Source: Myxococcus stipitatus (GTDB taxonomy: Bacteria; Myxococcota; Myxococcia; Myxococcales; Myxococcaceae). From it: a stretch of DNA of 64,000 nt. Both the position numbers and the translations under genes were made by a program. The stretch is taken from assembly GCF_037414475.1 (NCBI RefSeq), contig NZ_CP147913.1, forward strand, positions 4,030,001 to 4,094,000, given 5' to 3'. Shown piece after piece: positions 26,426 to 34,780 of this stretch. Position 1 is the stretch's first letter. Each line of letters starts with the position of its first letter. The notes beneath the pieces are model-generated. The model did not search any database and was not told where the DNA came from. It saw only the letters and a program-made list of their open reading frames with translations.

Positions 26426-27751
26426 ATGATGGACAGCCCTCTCAGCGCTTCGCTCTCCATGGAGGAGCTCCATGAGGCGTGGCCGGTGCTCTCCATCGAC
26501 GAGCGCCTGGAGGGCTTCCGGCTGCTGCCGTCCTCGGTGGCCGACGACTTCTTCCTCGCCCTGTCCGCGCGCGAGCAGGCGGAGCTCATCCTCCACCTGC
26601 CGGTCTCCGAGCGCAGGACCTGGGTACGGCTGCTGCCTCCGGACGACCTGGCGGACCTGGTGCAGGCCGTGGAGCCGGAGCAGGCCGATGCCCTGCTCTC
26701 GCAGCTCGACGACGCCAGCCGCCGCGAGGTCAACGTGCTGCTGGCCTACGCGGAGGACGACGCCGGTGGTCTGATGAATCCGCGCTTCGCCCGCGTGCGG
26801 CCGGACATGACCATCGACGAGGCCATCGGCTACCTGCGCAAGCAAGCGCGGGAGAAGGTGGAGACCGTCTACTACGCCTACGCGCTGGACGCCGAGCAGC
26901 GCCTGCAAGGTGTGCTCTCCCTTCGCCAGCTCTTCCAGGCCGCCAGCGACAAGAAGGTGGCGGACGTCATGCAGCACGACGTCATCACCGTGTCGGAGAA
27001 CACGGACCAGGAAGTGGTGAGCCAGCTCTTCACCGAGCATGGCTTCATGGCCCTCCCGGTGCTCGACGAGCAGAACCGGATGAAGGGTATCGTCACGGTC
27101 GACGACATCGTCGACGTCGTCCAGGAAGAGGCCACCGAGGACATCCAGAAGGTCGGTGGTATGGAGGCCCTGGAGGCCCCCTACTTCGAGGTGGGCTTCT
27201 TCGGCATGTTGAAGAAGCGCATCGGCTGGCTGCTCGTCCTCTTCCTCGGGCAGATGCTCACCGCCACCGCCATGGGCAACTTCGAGGACGCCATCGAGCG
27301 CGCGGTGGTGCTCAGCCTCTTCGTGCCCCTCATCATCTCCTCCGGAGGCAACTCCGGCAGCCAGGCCTCCACGCTCATCATCCGCGCGCTGGCGCTTGGT
27401 GAGATGCGATTGAAGGACTGGTGGCGCGTGGCCCGGCGCGAGGTCCTGTCCGGGTTGGTGCTGGGCATCGTCCTGGGCGCGGTGGGCCTGGGCCGCATCA
27501 TGGTGTGGCAGTCGGTCTCTGGCGCCTATGGCGAACACGCCTTCCTGCTGGGCTGCGCGGTGGCGCTGTCCGTGGTGGGCGTGGTGACGTTCGGCACGCT
27601 CGCGGGCTCCATGTTGCCGCTGGTGTTGCGCCGCTTCGGCTTCGACCCCGCCAGCGCCTCCGCCCCCTTCGTCGCGACCCTCGTGGACGTCAGCGGCGTC
27701 CTCATCTACTTCAGCGTCGCCAGCATGCTGCTGCGCGGCACGTTGCTCTGA
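26426..27751 (+). CDS. mgtE: Magnesium transporter MgtE
   Basis: A 441-residue MgtE-type Mg2+ channel. An N-terminal MgtE_N superhelix (about 15-115, with the repeats RRTWVRLLPPDDLADLVQAV) is followed by a pair of CBS domains (about 120-245, VADVMQHDVITVSEN then HGFMALPVLDE). Five membrane helices form the pore, with the PLIISSGGNSGSQASTLIIRALALG segment that carries the Mg2+-selective Asp/Gly/Asn region. The CBS and N domains close the channel at high Mg2+. GGAGG sits about nine bases before ATG 26426. The 169-base gap upstream should hold its promoter. I see no M-box riboswitch. Confidence 0.97.
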   Translation: MMDSPLSASLSMEELHEAWPVLSIDERLEGFRLLPSSVADDFFLALSAREQAELILHLPVSERRTWVRLLPPDDLADLVQAVEPEQADALLSQLDDASRREVNVLLAYAEDDAGGLMNPRFARVRPDMTIDEAIGYLRKQAREKVETVYYAYALDAEQRLQGVLSLRQLFQAASDKKVADVMQHDVITVSENTDQEVVSQLFTEHGFMALPVLDEQNRMKGIVTVDDIVDVVQEEATEDIQKVGGMEALEAPYFEVGFFGMLKKRIGWLLVLFLGQMLTATAMGNFEDAIERAVVLSLFVPLIISSGGNSGSQASTLIIRALALGEMRLKDWWRVARREVLSGLVLGIVLGAVGLGRIMVWQSVSGAYGEHAFLLGCAVALSVVGVVTFGTLAGSMLPLVLRRFGFDPASASAPFVATLVDVSGVLIYFSVASMLLRGTLL

Positions 27752-27791
27752 GCACGGCGGCACACGCGTTGTCCCGCGCGGGAGTCTGGCC

Positions 27792-28715
27792 ATGATTCGC
27801 ACCACCCTTCGGCGCACCCTCACCCTCGCGAGCCCTGAGTCCCCGGGCAGGCCCGCGCATGTGTCCTCAGCCAGCGGGCTGGTGCGCGTGGGGGAGTGGC
27901 TGCACGTCGTCGCGGATGACTCGCTGCACCTGGCCACGTTCCCAGCGCGGGGTGATGCTCCAGGACAACTCTCGCGGCTGTTCGAGGGCCAGCTTCCAGA
28001 CGACCCTCATGCGCGCAAGGCGGCCAAGCCGGACCTGGAGGCGCTGTGTCTCCTGCCTCCGTTGGCGGATGCGCCGCATGGGGCACTGCTGGCGCTGCCG
28101 TCGGGGTCTTCACCCGCGCGCATGCGAGGCGCGCTGTTGGCGTTGAGCGCGGATGGCTTGGTCTCGGGCGATGCGCGGAGGGTGGATTGCTCGGCGCTGT
28201 ATCAGCAGCTCTCGCGCGAGTTCGGCACGCTCAACATCGAGGGCGCGGCGGTGGTGGGTGGCCGGTTGCGGCTGCTGCAGCGAGGCAATGGGGACGCGGG
28301 CGTGGACGCACTGGTGGACCTGGACCGCGAGCGTGCGCTGCGTGGAATCGAGGTCGGCGCGCTGGGCCCTGAAGTCATACGGACGACGCGGCGCTGGGAG
28401 CTGGGCCGCGCGGGCGGCGTGCGGCTGTCCTTCACGGACGCATCGCCTCTGCCAGATGGGCGCATGGTCTTCACCGCGACGGCCGAGGACACTCGCGACA
28501 CCTATGCCGACGGCCCCATCACGGGCTCCGCGGTGGGCCTGCTGGCGCCGGATGGCACGCCCCTGTTCCTGGATGGCGTGGACGCGAAGGTGAAGCTGGA
28601 GGGCGTGGATGCGCGGGTCGAAGGTGGCCGCGTGCACCTGCTGCTCGTGGCGGACGCGGATGACCCGGCGGTGGCCGCGCCGCTGCTGGAGGCGGTGCTG
28701 GACGTGGCGGCGTAG
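27792..28715 (+). CDS. DUF6929-like hypothetical protein
   Basis: A soluble 307-residue protein with no signal peptide. It contains repeated beta blocks (RVGEWLHVVADDSLHLATF, HGALLALPSGSSP, GAAVVGGRLRLLQRGN, DGRMVFTATAEDT, GRVHLLLVADADD) that together look like a beta-propeller of five to six blades. The blade sequences suit the DUF6929 family, whose function is unknown. I am not certain of that name. ATG 27792 has GGAG upstream. It follows mgtE by 40 bases in the same direction and could be co-transcribed. Convergent with the TPR gene. Confidence 0.72.
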   Translation: MIRTTLRRTLTLASPESPGRPAHVSSASGLVRVGEWLHVVADDSLHLATFPARGDAPGQLSRLFEGQLPDDPHARKAAKPDLEALCLLPPLADAPHGALLALPSGSSPARMRGALLALSADGLVSGDARRVDCSALYQQLSREFGTLNIEGAAVVGGRLRLLQRGNGDAGVDALVDLDRERALRGIEVGALGPEVIRTTRRWELGRAGGVRLSFTDASPLPDGRMVFTATAEDTRDTYADGPITGSAVGLLAPDGTPLFLDGVDAKVKLEGVDARVEGGRVHLLLVADADDPAVAAPLLEAVLDVAA

Positions 28716-28736
28716 GGCGGAGATGCCCTCGCGTCG

Positions 28737-29645
28737 TCAGTCGTGTTCGTGCGCGGCTTCCTCGGGCCGGCCACCCACGGCTTCGAGCGAGGAGCGCGGC
28801 GCGGGACGGGCGCGGTCGAAGGCCACCTCGCGCTGCCCCACGCCTTCCGCGGTGGTGTTGGCGATGCGCTTGCGTGCGCGAGCGATGTAGTCCTGCACCA
28901 GCGCCGGGTCTGGGTGCGTCTTCAGCGTCTCCACCCAGGTCTCGATGGCCTTCTCGTGTTCGCCCGAGTCGGAGCGCAGCTTGCCCATCTCGAACAACGC
29001 GTGGGGTGCCAGCTCCGAGTCCGGGAAGCGGGTGCGCAGGTCCGCGAAGGCGCGCGAGGCATCCTGGCGCCGGCCCTCAATCATCGCGATGGCCTGGGCC
29101 TGGAGGAACAGCGAGTCGTCCACGAAGGAGCTGGTGGCGAAGCGCTCGACGAGGCGGCGCGTCTCCAGCTCACACTGCTGATAGTCGCCCAGCTCGAAGT
29201 AGAGCTTGGCCACCTGATAGTGCAGCTCCGCGCCCTGGGGTGGGTTGCGCTGAAGGGCGGCGGTGTACTGGTCGATGGCGCCGCGCAGGTCGCGGTAGTG
29301 CACGCGCAGCAGCTCCGCGAGGATGATGCGGGCCTCGAGCGCCTCGGGGGATTCGGGGCACTGCTGGATGAGCTCTTTGTAGACGCCCACGGCCTCCTTC
29401 ACCTTGCGCTGCTCCAGCCAGTAGACGTCGGCGGCGCCCTTCAAGGCGCGGGCGCGGAGGACGAGCGCCTCGGGGGTGCTGTCGTGCCGCAGCATGTCGA
29501 AGGCCTTGCGGTATTCGACCAGGGCTTCGTCGGGGCGCTTCTCGAAGGTGGCGTCGCGGGCTCGCTGGAGGTGGTCCACGGGTTTGTCCCGGCACCCGCT
29601 GGCCGCCAGGGCCAGCCCCACGATAACGAGCCGCAGGGCCCGCAC
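28737..29645 (-). CDS. TPR-repeat lipoprotein
   Basis: About 302 residues starting at GTG 29645: VRALRLVIVGLALAASGC gives a lipoprotein signal with lipobox ASGC. The mature protein is almost wholly tetratricopeptide-like helices (HLQRARDATFEKRPDEALVEYRKAF, AIDQYTAALQRNPP, AIETWVETLKTHPDP), like BamD/YfgL-style or CglA-type outer-membrane scaffolds. GTG 29645 overlaps the TAG of the upstream small gene (TAGTG) and has GGAGAA about ten bases upstream. A scaffold in the outer membrane is likely, but partner unknown. Confidence 0.87.
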   Translation of the reverse strand: MRALRLVIVGLALAASGCRDKPVDHLQRARDATFEKRPDEALVEYRKAFDMLRHDSTPEALVLRARALKGAADVYWLEQRKVKEAVGVYKELIQQCPESPEALEARIILAELLRVHYRDLRGAIDQYTAALQRNPPQGAELHYQVAKLYFELGDYQQCELETRRLVERFATSSFVDDSLFLQAQAIAMIEGRRQDASRAFADLRTRFPDSELAPHALFEMGKLRSDSGEHEKAIETWVETLKTHPDPALVQDYIARARKRIANTTAEGVGQREVAFDRARPAPRSSLEAVGGRPEEAAHEHD

Positions 29646-29896
29646 TAGCACTTCTCCGGGATGATGGTGACGCAACGCGAGGACTCGCAGCTCACGCACT
29701 CGGCGATGGGCGAGACGTCGGTGACGCACACGTTGACTCGGGAGGTCCGGGGACAATCCTCGGAGGTCACACACCGGTAGACGCTCCCGTCATCGCGGGT
29801 GATGTCCTGGGCCGTGGAGCCACAGACTTCCAGGTCATTGCATCCCAACATCCCCGCCCCGATGGCAGCGAGGATTGCGTGCGCGGTGCGTCTCAC
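29645..29896 (-). CDS. Small Cys-rich lipoprotein
   Basis: About 83 residues with start GTG 29896 (VRRTAHAILAAIGAGMLGC) giving a lipobox MLGC. The mature part has nine Cys, in pairs such as CVTSEDCP, CVTD and CVSCESSRC, followed by CVTIIPEKC at the end, so several disulphides are probable. I do not recognise a family. An upstream GTG at 29932 is also possible. It is coupled to the TPR lipoprotein gene through TAGTG, which makes it likely that both act in the same envelope process. Confidence 0.7.
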   Translation of the reverse strand: MRRTAHAILAAIGAGMLGCNDLEVCGSTAQDITRDDGSVYRCVTSEDCPRTSRVNVCVTDVSPIAECVSCESSRCVTIIPEKC

Positions 29897-30093
29897 GGCG
29901 GCCGTTCTACCCGGATTCGACCACGCCGTCACGGACCGGTGTGCTCGCCCGCCTGCTCAATCATGGGACTTCACGTTTCCTCGAACGCCACAGTCAATTC
30001 CGGAAATCATGCGTGTCATGAAGTACCCGCCTGGTCGGTTCCGGGATGCGACTCGCGGGCGGTGCGGACGTACTCCTGAAGGACCCCACGAAC

Positions 30094-30453
30094 ATGCCCA
30101 CTTCGCCCAGTGCCCCTTCTCTTTCGCGGCCCTCGTCCAACGAACGCTCGGTGGCGAGTGCCCTGTTCCTCCTCGTCGCGCTCTTCTCCTCGGGTGGCTC
30201 CGTCGGCCTCACGGTCGGCGTTGTCCTGGACAAGGCGTTCTCCGCCAGGACACATCACGGCTTCCCAGGCCTCAAGGGTCTGCTTCTCGGCACACCCACG
30301 GGTGCACTGCTTGGCTTCGTCGTCGGACTGTTCCTGCTGCGCGGCCGTTCGCCTCGACAGCGAATGCATCTGGCGCTGTTCGCGCTGGTCGTGGGCACGG
30401 TTTGCGCACTCGGACTGTGGGGTTCGGTTCAGTTGGGCCTGATGGATTGGTGA
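30094..30453 (+). CDS. Small membrane protein, hypothetical
   Basis: 119 residues with a Ser/Pro-rich start (MPTSPSAPSLSRPSSNERS) and three hydrophobic helices near 20-48, 62-82 and 90-112. No family recognised. ATG 30094 follows TGAAGGACC. The lack of any catalytic motif leaves the role open. It is followed after 142 bases by the lipase-like lipoprotein gene. Confidence 0.6.
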   Translation: MPTSPSAPSLSRPSSNERSVASALFLLVALFSSGGSVGLTVGVVLDKAFSARTHHGFPGLKGLLLGTPTGALLGFVVGLFLLRGRSPRQRMHLALFALVVGTVCALGLWGSVQLGLMDW

Positions 30454-30595
30454 GCGCGGCTCACGGCGGTCCCGCGCCACTCATCCCGCGTGGGAACCGC
30501 TCATGGAGTATCCGGGGCACCTCGCCCCTCGGCGCGTACCTTCCTCTTCGTCCGGCACCGCCCTCCCGGCGGCGCCCTCACAGAGGGAGTCCTCC

Positions 30596-31513
30596 ATGCG
30601 TCGTGTCCCCATCCTGGCCGCGGTCCTCGCCCTGGCCCTCTTCTCAGGCTGCGCCACCACGTCCACCGCCCGCGCCGCGCCTTCCCCCGCGCCCTTCCAG
30701 GTGAAGCGCTCCGGACATGGACGCCCCGTGCTCTTCATTCCCGGCCTCGCCTCGGCCGGCACCGTCTGGGACGAAACCGTCGCCCATCTCCAGGGCCAGT
30801 ACGACTGCCACGTCTTCACCCTCGCGGGCTTCGCGGGCCAGCCCGCCATTCCCGCCCCCTTCCTGCCCACGGTGCGCCGCGCGCTCGCCGATTACATCCG
30901 CGCGCAGGGACTCCAGAAGCCCATCATCGTCGGACACAGCCTGGGCGGCGTGCTCGCGTTCGGACTCGCCGCCGATGCTCCCGAACTGGTGGGCGGCGTC
31001 TTCATCGTGGACAGCGTGCCCTTCCTCCCCGCCCTGATGTACCCAGGCGCCACGGCCGAGTCCGCGCGCCCCTTCGCGGAACAGACCCGCACGCAGCTGC
31101 GCATGCAGACCGTGGAGCAGCGCGGCCAGAGTTCCCGCCACGCCCTGAGCATCTACATCTCCGATGAAGCGCGTCGCGAGGTCGCCGCGAGTTGGGGCGC
31201 GGACTCGGATGCGGAGAGCGTGGCCCAGGCCGTGTACGAGATGAGCATCACCGACCTGCGCCCGGAGCTGCCCCGCATCACCGCGCCTACCTTCGTGCTC
31301 GGCTCGTGGGTGGCCTTCCAGGGACGTGTCCCTCGCGAGACGGTGGAAGCCCTGTATCGCGACCAGTATCAGGGCCTCTCCACCGCGCGTGTCGTCATGC
31401 ATGACACGGCCCGGCACTTCATCATGTGGGAAGACCCCGAGGGCTTCTACGCCTCCCTGGACGGCTTCCTGAAAGCCCATGCCCCCATCGCGCGCATGGA
31501 GATTCAACGCTGA
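30596..31513 (+). CDS. Alpha/beta-hydrolase lipoprotein
   Basis: 305 residues starting with a lipoprotein signal (MRRVPILAAVLALALFSGC). The mature domain is a canonical alpha/beta hydrolase: VLFIPGLASAGTVWD (oxyanion), VGHSLGGVLAF (nucleophile Ser), Asp in the PELPRITAPTFV region and His in ARHFIMWEDP. The enzyme is probably an esterase, thioesterase or peptidase at the outer membrane. AGAGGGAG precedes ATG 30596. The two-component pair follows 40 bases later in the same direction, but no link is implied. Confidence 0.9.
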   Translation: MRRVPILAAVLALALFSGCATTSTARAAPSPAPFQVKRSGHGRPVLFIPGLASAGTVWDETVAHLQGQYDCHVFTLAGFAGQPAIPAPFLPTVRRALADYIRAQGLQKPIIVGHSLGGVLAFGLAADAPELVGGVFIVDSVPFLPALMYPGATAESARPFAEQTRTQLRMQTVEQRGQSSRHALSIYISDEARREVAASWGADSDAESVAQAVYEMSITDLRPELPRITAPTFVLGSWVAFQGRVPRETVEALYRDQYQGLSTARVVMHDTARHFIMWEDPEGFYASLDGFLKAHAPIARMEIQR

Positions 31514-31552
31514 GCATGGTGGACTCACGGCCTCCCGGCGGCAGGAGCTCGC

Positions 31553-32623
31553 ATGTCTTCCCGACGCACCCTGGTCTATGCGGCCTGCCAGATAGGCGGA
31601 TGGGGCCTCTACGGCCTCGTGAACATCCTCCTGTCCATCCTGTTCGTGGTCGCCACCTCCCAAGGCCGTGAGCAGTTCGCCATCCGCACGGTGTGGACCG
31701 TGCTGATGTGCCTCTCCGGCGGACTCATCACCCACTTCGCCAGGACCGCGCTGCCCCTGCGCGAGTGGGTCCGCCTGCCGCTGCCGAAACTGGTGCCGCG
31801 CATCCTCGCCACGTGCGCGGCCTTGGCCGCATTGCAACAGTGCGTCGGACTGGTGCTCGCGTACCCCGTGCTGGGCATCTACGACGCGAAGGCCTTCTCG
31901 CTCACGTTCTTCATCTCGGGCAGCGCCTTCTGGTCGGTGGTGATGATGATGTGGCTGCTCACCTACGTCATCGTCCACCTGCTGGCGCAGGCGCGTGAGG
32001 CGGAGCGAGAGCGCTGGCGGCAAGAGGTCGCCGCGCAGACGTCGGAGCTTCGCTTCCTCAAGGCCCAGCTCCAGCCTCACTTCCTCTTCAACTGCCTCAA
32101 CAGCGTGCGCGCCCTCATCGTCGAGGACCCGCTCCGCGCTCAACAGGCGGTGACCCGGCTCTCCACCCTCCTGCGTCACGCGCTGTCCTCCCATGGCCCC
32201 GAGACAGTCCCCCTGTCCCAGGAGCTCCAGGTGGTGCGCGACTACCTGAGCCTCGAGGGCATCCGGCTGGAGGAGCGGCTTCGCATCCGCGAGGACATCG
32301 CCCCAGAAGCCCTGGGCATCTGCGTGCCCGCCATGCTCGTACAGACGCTCGTGGAGAACGCCATCAAGCACGGCATCGCGCCCACCCCCGAAGGGGGCGA
32401 AGTGACGGTCCTCGCTCGGGTGCGCGAAGGCTCGCTCCTGCTGGAGGTGGCCAACACCCCCGCGCCCATCGGAACTCCGGCCCCGCCCCACTCCAGCGGC
32501 GAAGGCCTGCACAACGCCAGCGAACGACTGCGCCTGCTCTGTGGCGCGGGTGCTTCACTTCAGCTCGACCAAACGAACGCGACCCTCACGACGGCGCGCG
32601 TCCACATCCCCCTCGCCTCATGA
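31553..32623 (+). CDS. LytS/YehU-type sensor histidine kinase
   Basis: A 356-residue kinase with four to five N-terminal membrane helices and a cytosolic His_kinase (family 8) domain. H box LKAQLQPHFLFNCLNSVRAL has phospho-acceptor His176. An atypical HATPase domain follows (TLVENAIKHGIAPT as the N box, then LLLEVANTPAP and GEGLHNASERLRLL). It signals to the LytTR regulator encoded just downstream. The stop overlaps the next start (ATGA), so the pair is translationally coupled. No ligand-binding domain outside the membrane helices is obvious. Confidence 0.94.
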   Translation: MSSRRTLVYAACQIGGWGLYGLVNILLSILFVVATSQGREQFAIRTVWTVLMCLSGGLITHFARTALPLREWVRLPLPKLVPRILATCAALAALQQCVGLVLAYPVLGIYDAKAFSLTFFISGSAFWSVVMMMWLLTYVIVHLLAQAREAERERWRQEVAAQTSELRFLKAQLQPHFLFNCLNSVRALIVEDPLRAQQAVTRLSTLLRHALSSHGPETVPLSQELQVVRDYLSLEGIRLEERLRIREDIAPEALGICVPAMLVQTLVENAIKHGIAPTPEGGEVTVLARVREGSLLLEVANTPAPIGTPAPPHSSGEGLHNASERLRLLCGAGASLQLDQTNATLTTARVHIPLAS

Positions 32624-33342
32624 GAGTCCTCATCGTCGACGACGAACGCCTGGCCCGCGCGGAGCTGCGCCGCCTGCTCTCCGCCTTCCCGGATGTGGAG
32701 GTGGTGGGCGAAGCCGCTCATGTGGAGCAAGCACGTCAACAGGTGGCGGCGCTGGCTCCGGACCTGCTGCTGCTCGACATCCAGATGCCGGGCGGCACGG
32801 GCTTCGATGTCCTGGAGCAACTGGACGAACCGCCCGAGGTCGTCTTCACCACCGCGTACGACGCCCATGCCGTGCGCGCGTTCTCCGTCAACGCGCTCGA
32901 CTATCTGCTCAAGCCCATCGAGGCCGAACGACTCGCCGAGGCCCTGGAGCGGGTGCGCCAGCGCGGCCACGTCCCGCGCGCCCCCGAGCCGCCCCGCACC
33001 ACGGGCGGCGCTCCCTTGGAGCGAGTCTTCGTGCGCGATGGAGAGCGATGCTGGTTGGTGCAGCTCTCCCAGGTTCCGCTCATCAGCTCGGAAGGCAACT
33101 ACTCCCGGCTGCATCTGCCAGGACATCAACCCCTGCTGCTGCGTTCGCTGAGCTACCTGGAAGAGAAGCTGGACCCCGCGCGCTTCTTCCGCGCAAGCCG
33201 TCAGCATCTCATCAACCTCGACTTCGTCGAGACGTTGGAGCCGGGGCCCGGAGGCACACTGGTCGCGCGCCTGCGAGGCGGCACGGAAGTCGAGATGTCG
33301 CGGCGTCAGTCCCAGCACTTCCGCGAGCGAATGAGCCTCTGA
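32620..33342 (+). CDS. LytTR-family response regulator
   Basis: 240 residues: a receiver domain (residues 1-115) with phospho-Asp53 in LLLLDIQMPGGTG and the conserved Lys in DYLLKPIE, then a LytTR DNA-binding domain (about 135-238) with SSEGNYSRLHL and FFRASRQHLINLDFV typical of that family. Coupled by a four-base overlap to the LytS-type kinase, so both form one two-component system. Targets are unknown. The alpha/beta-hydrolase gene upstream is a candidate, though there is no motif evidence. Confidence 0.94.
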   Translation: MRVLIVDDERLARAELRRLLSAFPDVEVVGEAAHVEQARQQVAALAPDLLLLDIQMPGGTGFDVLEQLDEPPEVVFTTAYDAHAVRAFSVNALDYLLKPIEAERLAEALERVRQRGHVPRAPEPPRTTGGAPLERVFVRDGERCWLVQLSQVPLISSEGNYSRLHLPGHQPLLLRSLSYLEEKLDPARFFRASRQHLINLDFVETLEPGPGGTLVARLRGGTEVEMSRRQSQHFRERMSL

Positions 33343-33343
33343 G

Positions 33344-33730
33344 TCAGTTCGCGCCGTGGTGCCGCTTGGGCGCTTTCCCGGAGGTGAGCACCGTATCCAC
33401 CGCGGCCACGCTGCTGCGGCGGCGTGACTGACGTACACGCTCTTCCATCTTCTCGTAGTGCTTCAGGCGCGCGAGCATGTGCGCGTCGGATGTCTGACAA
33501 TGCAGCTGAGTCACTTCGCGGTGGCGGCGGCCCAGCTCCTGCCACGTCTGGAGCATGGCCTGGTTGCCGAGGAGCCGCTCCTCCACGTTGTCCAGAACCA
33601 CATCCATCTGCTCGGCCTCCGCCTCTAATGCGGCGAGCCGTGCTCGTGCTTCCTCCGGAGGCGTCGAGCACCCCGTCGTCACCGCCACCCCCACTCCCAC
33701 TCCCACCAACAGCCCGAGCCACCTCTGCAT
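33344..33730 (-). CDS. Small lipoprotein with coiled coil
   Basis: 128 residues with a lipoprotein signal (MQRWLGLLVGVGVGVAVTTGC) and a mature part of a single heptad-like helix (PEEARARLAALEAEAEQMD, EERLLGNQAMLQTWQELGR). The tail is basic (RQSRRRSSVAA, KAPKRHHGAN). ATG 33730 is chosen because the lipobox follows it, and the longer frame upstream is not signal-like. The coil suggests a spacer or adaptor at the envelope. No family known. Convergent with the LytTR gene. Confidence 0.75.
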   Translation of the reverse strand: MQRWLGLLVGVGVGVAVTTGCSTPPEEARARLAALEAEAEQMDVVLDNVEERLLGNQAMLQTWQELGRRHREVTQLHCQTSDAHMLARLKHYEKMEERVRQSRRRSSVAAVDTVLTSGKAPKRHHGAN

Positions 33731-33932
33731 CCCCACATCGCCTCCCGCGTGTCTCGCGCCGGCCATCAGTCTTCTCGCGCGAAGGCCAAGGTAGGGAGCC
33801 GCATCTGGAGCGACAACCCGTGCGGGCAAGCAGGGCCGCTCATTTTTCAGGGCACGCGGGTTGTTCTCCTCCACCACTCCTCTCGCCCCCTGCTGCGAGA
33901 AAAAGGGAGGTCCGCCAGAGGACAGAGTCACC

Positions 33933-34382
33933 TCACGGGCCGCGTATCCGCGCCACCCCATAGACCATCACAGTGACGACCGCGGAGAGCACGCCGGCAT
34001 AGAGCGGCAGGAAGATGAACAGCACCCCGCCTTGCGCGTCGGCCGCTGCCCACGTGGACGCGAAGACCTGCGCGGCAAGGGAAGTGAGCAGGAGCACCAC
34101 CGTCCCCGTCTTCAGCGCGAACCGCAGAGATGGGCGCGTAAACGACGCTCGCCGCAGGAGCCTCGCGAAGAACGCGAAGCCGACGAGAGATGGTGCCGCG
34201 AAGACCGTGGCGAGGAGATAGGTCGACCCACCCAAGGCGAGCGGGGTCGGCCCGGCGTCCATGCCGCTCCAGGCGAGCAGATGACTCAACCCGACGCCCA
34301 AGGGGTGCACCGCGAGAATCCAAAGCGCCATGCCCCACGGAAGCAGATTGGGAGATGCACGCTCCTGGCTGATTTCAGTCAT
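33933..34382 (-). CDS. Hypothetical four-helix membrane protein
   Basis: 149 residues, four hydrophobic helices near 20-38, 50-70, 85-105 and 115-138 with short loops. No motif or family recognised. ATG 34382 (MTEISQERASPN) has GGAA about ten bases upstream. An in-frame ATG at 34394 gives a slightly longer form. About 200 bases separate it from the small lipoprotein gene, so the two are not clearly an operon. Confidence 0.6.
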   Translation of the reverse strand: MTEISQERASPNLLPWGMALWILAVHPLGVGLSHLLAWSGMDAGPTPLALGGSTYLLATVFAAPSLVGFAFFARLLRRASFTRPSLRFALKTGTVVLLLTSLAAQVFASTWAAADAQGGVLFIFLPLYAGVLSAVVTVMVYGVARIRGP

Positions 34383-34780
34383 GGGCAATTCCATATCATG
34401 CGCGCCCCAGGGAACGAGTCCTCGCAACGAGAGCCGGTGAGATGGTTCTTCGGCGATGGGTCGGCGGCATGCGCCTCCGAACCCCCTTGAACCAGAGGCC
34501 TCCACGGCATCCGCTGCTCCATCCACACCTCAGCGTGAAGTGAGCTGGAATCACAGACATGGAGCCAGGGGCGCCTCATCCAGAATGGCACCCCATCAGC
34601 CACAGAGCCTTCCCATGCCCGAAACGCTCTTCGGAGAGACTGTCTTTCTTGAGCAAGCACTCCGCGCGGAGAGCCCCGCTCGAGGTGTCCCCTCCAGCGA
34701 TTCCAACGGTTGAGCGAAGTGCATCCGCGTGAGGCCCATCACGGGCCTCGAGCTCCGAGCCTTCGCATCCGCCCCGAGAG
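34383..34780. other. Intergenic region without supported gene
   Basis: 398 bases between a small membrane protein and the repeat-containing gene (both leftward). Short frames exist on both strands but have no signal, homology or good start. I see no RNA fold or strong terminator. It may hold the promoter of the membrane protein gene. Confidence 0.45.

Noticed and set aside
26168-27937. A long reading frame antisense to mgtE and its flanks (589 codons).
   Set aside because: Its composition is that of a mirrored GC-rich gene and it has no motif or start. mgtE on the plus strand is clear.
30644-32512. A long minus-strand frame across the hydrolase and LytS genes.
   Set aside because: Both plus-strand genes are well supported, and the antisense product shows only low-complexity His/Gly/Glu.
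34456-34713. A small plus-strand frame of 85 codons in the gene-free stretch.
   Set aside because: Ser/Pro-rich, no ribosome-binding site, no recognisable motif.
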